The position numbers were made by a program, and so were the translations under genes. Shown here in pieces: positions 8,765-9,013 of a DNA stretch of 9,013 nucleotides. The notes under the pieces are model-generated. The model made no database searches. It saw only the letters and a program-made list of their open reading frames with translations, and had not been told where the DNA came from. The DNA comes from Turicibacter sp. (GTDB taxonomy: Bacteria > Bacillota > Bacilli > MOL361 > Turicibacteraceae). The stretch spans positions 1 to 9,013 of the forward strand of contig JAUMTV010000121.1 of NCBI GenBank assembly GCA_030531025.1, given 5' to 3'. Position 1 is the stretch's first letter. Each line of letters begins with the position of its first letter.

Positions 8765-8819
8765 AAAAGTTTAGCTAGAGAAGCGCCCATTTCTCGGGTG
8801 CCTCTCTAGCTAAACTTTT
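8765..8819. repeat. Near-perfect 24-bp-arm inverted repeat inside the pseudogene
   Basis: Arms 8765-8788 and 8796-8819 pair at 22 Watson-Crick positions plus one G-T and one A-C, around a seven-base loop. The outer 17 pairs are perfect. The right arm encodes KSLAREAP on the minus strand as conserved DUF21 sequence; the left arm is an inverted copy lying where the family would have unrelated residues. No T run follows at the plus-strand end, so it does not look like a terminator. Confidence 0.9.
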
Positions 8820-8962
8820 CGGAGAAATTTCTCTAAAAATTAAAACGACGATTGTCATGACAATAGTAGAAATACTGACTCCTGTTTTAGGAAAATAAAT
8901 AGTAAATAAAATAGTCGCTAAAGAAGCAGATAAGATATTAACAATATTATTACCAATTAAAA

Positions 8963-9012
8963 TATATAAGTCCAGATAAATTTTCTTCATAGAAAATTTT
9001 TAAGCCCTAGTA
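8963..9012 (-). repeat. Right copy of 50-bp terminal inverted repeat
   Basis: This is the exact reverse complement of bases 1-50. It covers the first surviving codons of the decayed HlyC/CorC frame (MKKIYLDLY) and the sequence upstream of them, in which every frame meets a stop. Only base 9013 lies outside the match at this end. Confidence 0.95.
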
Positions 9013-9013
9013 G

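Larger units (their letters stand above)
8065..9013 (-). pseudogene. Decayed HlyC/CorC (CNNM-type) membrane transporter gene, right end cut by window
   Basis: Pieces of one HlyC/CorC-family protein (DUF21 membrane domain, two CBS domains, CorC_HlyC C-terminal domain) lie in order on the minus strand in different frames. From 8990 the frame gives ILIGNNIVNILSASL...LIFREISPKSLAREAPEK, DUF21 sequence with R where the family usually has G (GEISPK). At about 8785 it shifts frame, continues as KLFIIILSPLNFIFTQ, then meets a TGA at 8722-8724 where homologues usually have W. It resumes with KKLLSKIF, ITPEEIKMLIDESEH and ADDILTPRV. At about 8513 most of CBS1 is missing, joining to HEKDFNLYKDLPEY. Another shift lies near 8410-8425, and at about 8343 the CBS2 core after SDEYATVI is lost. 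The end (IEVDFNSFNGWIINELG...) is a CorC_HlyC domain. Intact relatives are thought to export magnesium or cobalt; this copy cannot be functional. The N-terminal part lies beyond the window or is lost. Confidence 0.9.

Noticed and set aside
8531..8809. 92-codon plus-strand open frame antisense to the decayed transporter
   Set aside because: The minus strand carries recognisable transporter sequence throughout, and this frame is its shadow. The AAAGGAG followed by ATG at 8745-8762 looks like a translation start, but its reverse complement encodes ILSPLN of the family, so it is a coincidence.

Overview
This is an AT-rich chromosomal segment from a low-GC Gram-positive bacterium (Bacillota/Firmicutes). 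The evidence is the block Nudix hydrolase - rapZ - yvcK - whiA in the order known from Bacillus subtilis (yvcI-yvcJ-yvcK-whiA), strong AGGAGG-type ribosome binding sites, U-tailed intrinsic terminators, and cofactor-independent phosphoglycerate mutase and enolase genes close together. A Turicibacter-like or other Erysipelotrichia/Bacilli-type gut organism would fit. That is an impression from protein style and codon use, not a demonstrated assignment.

Layout. Bases 1-50 are one copy of a perfect inverted repeat whose partner is 8963-9012, so the window is framed by it. Bases 51-346 hold no convincing gene but carry two promoter candidates. Bases 347-3673 are a compact plus-strand operon: Nudix hydrolase, RapZ-family P-loop protein, YvcK/GlmR-type factor and WhiA, closed by a terminator at 3726-3764. 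gpmI (3921-5462) has its own promoter and a terminator that also faces the next gene. A membrane-anchored M15-family cell wall peptidase is encoded on the minus strand (5512-6249). A tRNA-Thr(GGU) with its own promoter and terminator lies at 6365-6438. eno (6695-7984) has its own promoter and terminator. From 8065 to the right edge the minus strand carries the wreck of a HlyC/CorC (CNNM-type) membrane transporter gene, with a nonsense codon, frameshifts and loss of both CBS cores.

How it works together. The first operon joins cell envelope/central carbon control (RapZ and YvcK families) with WhiA, a DNA-binding protein linked to division and chromosome biology. gpmI and eno catalyse consecutive lower-glycolysis steps (3-phosphoglycerate to 2-phosphoglycerate to phosphoenolpyruvate). 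They are separately transcribed here, with a peptidase and a tRNA between them, and gap, pgk and tpi are absent from the interval. Similar CGnTTACA-containing motifs about 55-60 bases upstream of both predicted start sites suggest shared control.

No new defence or mobile system is visible. The points most worth checking are the 50-bp terminal inverted repeat, a very long near-perfect hairpin inside the decaying transporter gene that looks like a template-switch mutation, and an A-C mismatch in the tRNA acceptor stem.
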